Shown: piece by piece, positions 5,770 to 5,784 of the stretch
How the letters are laid out: every line of letters starts with the position of its first letter
Position numbering within the stretch: the stretch's first letter is position 1
From: Gammaproteobacteria bacterium RIFCSPHIGHO2_12_FULL_45_12
Lineage (GTDB): Bacteria > Pseudomonadota > Gammaproteobacteria > DSM-16500
Direction: 5' to 3'
Assembly (NCBI GenBank): GCA_001801665.1
Contig: MGYH01000023.1
Location: 1 to 5,784, forward strand
Length of the DNA: 5,784 nt
The notes under the pieces: generated by a model
The model's input: the letters and a program-made list of their open reading frames with translations, nothing else
What the model was told of the DNA's origin: nothing
The model's database searches: none
Position numbers and translations under genes: made by a program

Positions 5770-5784
5770 GGCTTGATTTTATAA

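Noticed and set aside
5745..5770. Rho-independent terminator after terS
   Set aside because: There is a long T-tract but no stable GC-rich stem directly before it; only four-base AAGG/CCTT pairing is visible.

Overview
The window looks like a very small, integrase-bearing phage-satellite type element (in the style of Gram-negative phage-inducible chromosomal islands, PICIs) from a moderately AT-rich proteobacterium, most likely a gammaproteobacterium. This rests on protein families: a P4-type tyrosine integrase with an N-terminal DUF4102 arm, an AlpA-type regulator, a DUF3631 P-loop ATPase of the mobile-element primase/helicase neighbourhood, and a phage small terminase. All genes read on the + strand. 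No capsid, portal, large terminase, tail or lysis gene is present, so this is not a complete phage within the window.

Layout. Positions 34-65 carry one copy of a perfect 32-bp sequence whose inverted copy lies at 5722-5753, so the repeats nearly bracket the window. A 5'-truncated OLD-like gene (ATPase plus TOPRIM, a family known from anti-phage defence) runs from the left repeat to 1409; its Walker A region is missing. A 79-bp gap holding the likely int leader follows, then int (1489-2700). Seven bases downstream is an unrecognised gene that appears broken by a single-base shift in an A-run: its reading continues in the -1 frame to 3231. The leader 3232-3328 contains two dyads and precedes alpA (3329-3541). 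The DUF3631 ATPase (3543-5183) starts one base after alpA. terS (5217-5672) closes the gene set, followed by about 50 bp of spacer, the right repeat and a polypyrimidine tract.

The most striking signal lies inside the 3' part of the DUF3631 gene. Nine copies of TGTCGCGG, or one-mismatch variants, sit in both orientations between 4837 and 5070. Each orientation occurs in two different codon phases, which points to a DNA-level function such as iterons of a replication origin embedded in the replication gene.

Proposed co-operation (inference): Int excises and integrates the element, AlpA acts as regulator or excisionase, the DUF3631 protein drives replication from the embedded iterons, and TerS redirects a helper phage's packaging to satellite DNA. 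The OLD-like fragment is either degraded flanking host DNA or decayed defence cargo. The role of the inverted terminal repeats is unresolved, because a tyrosine integrase would be expected to leave direct, not inverted, att repeats.
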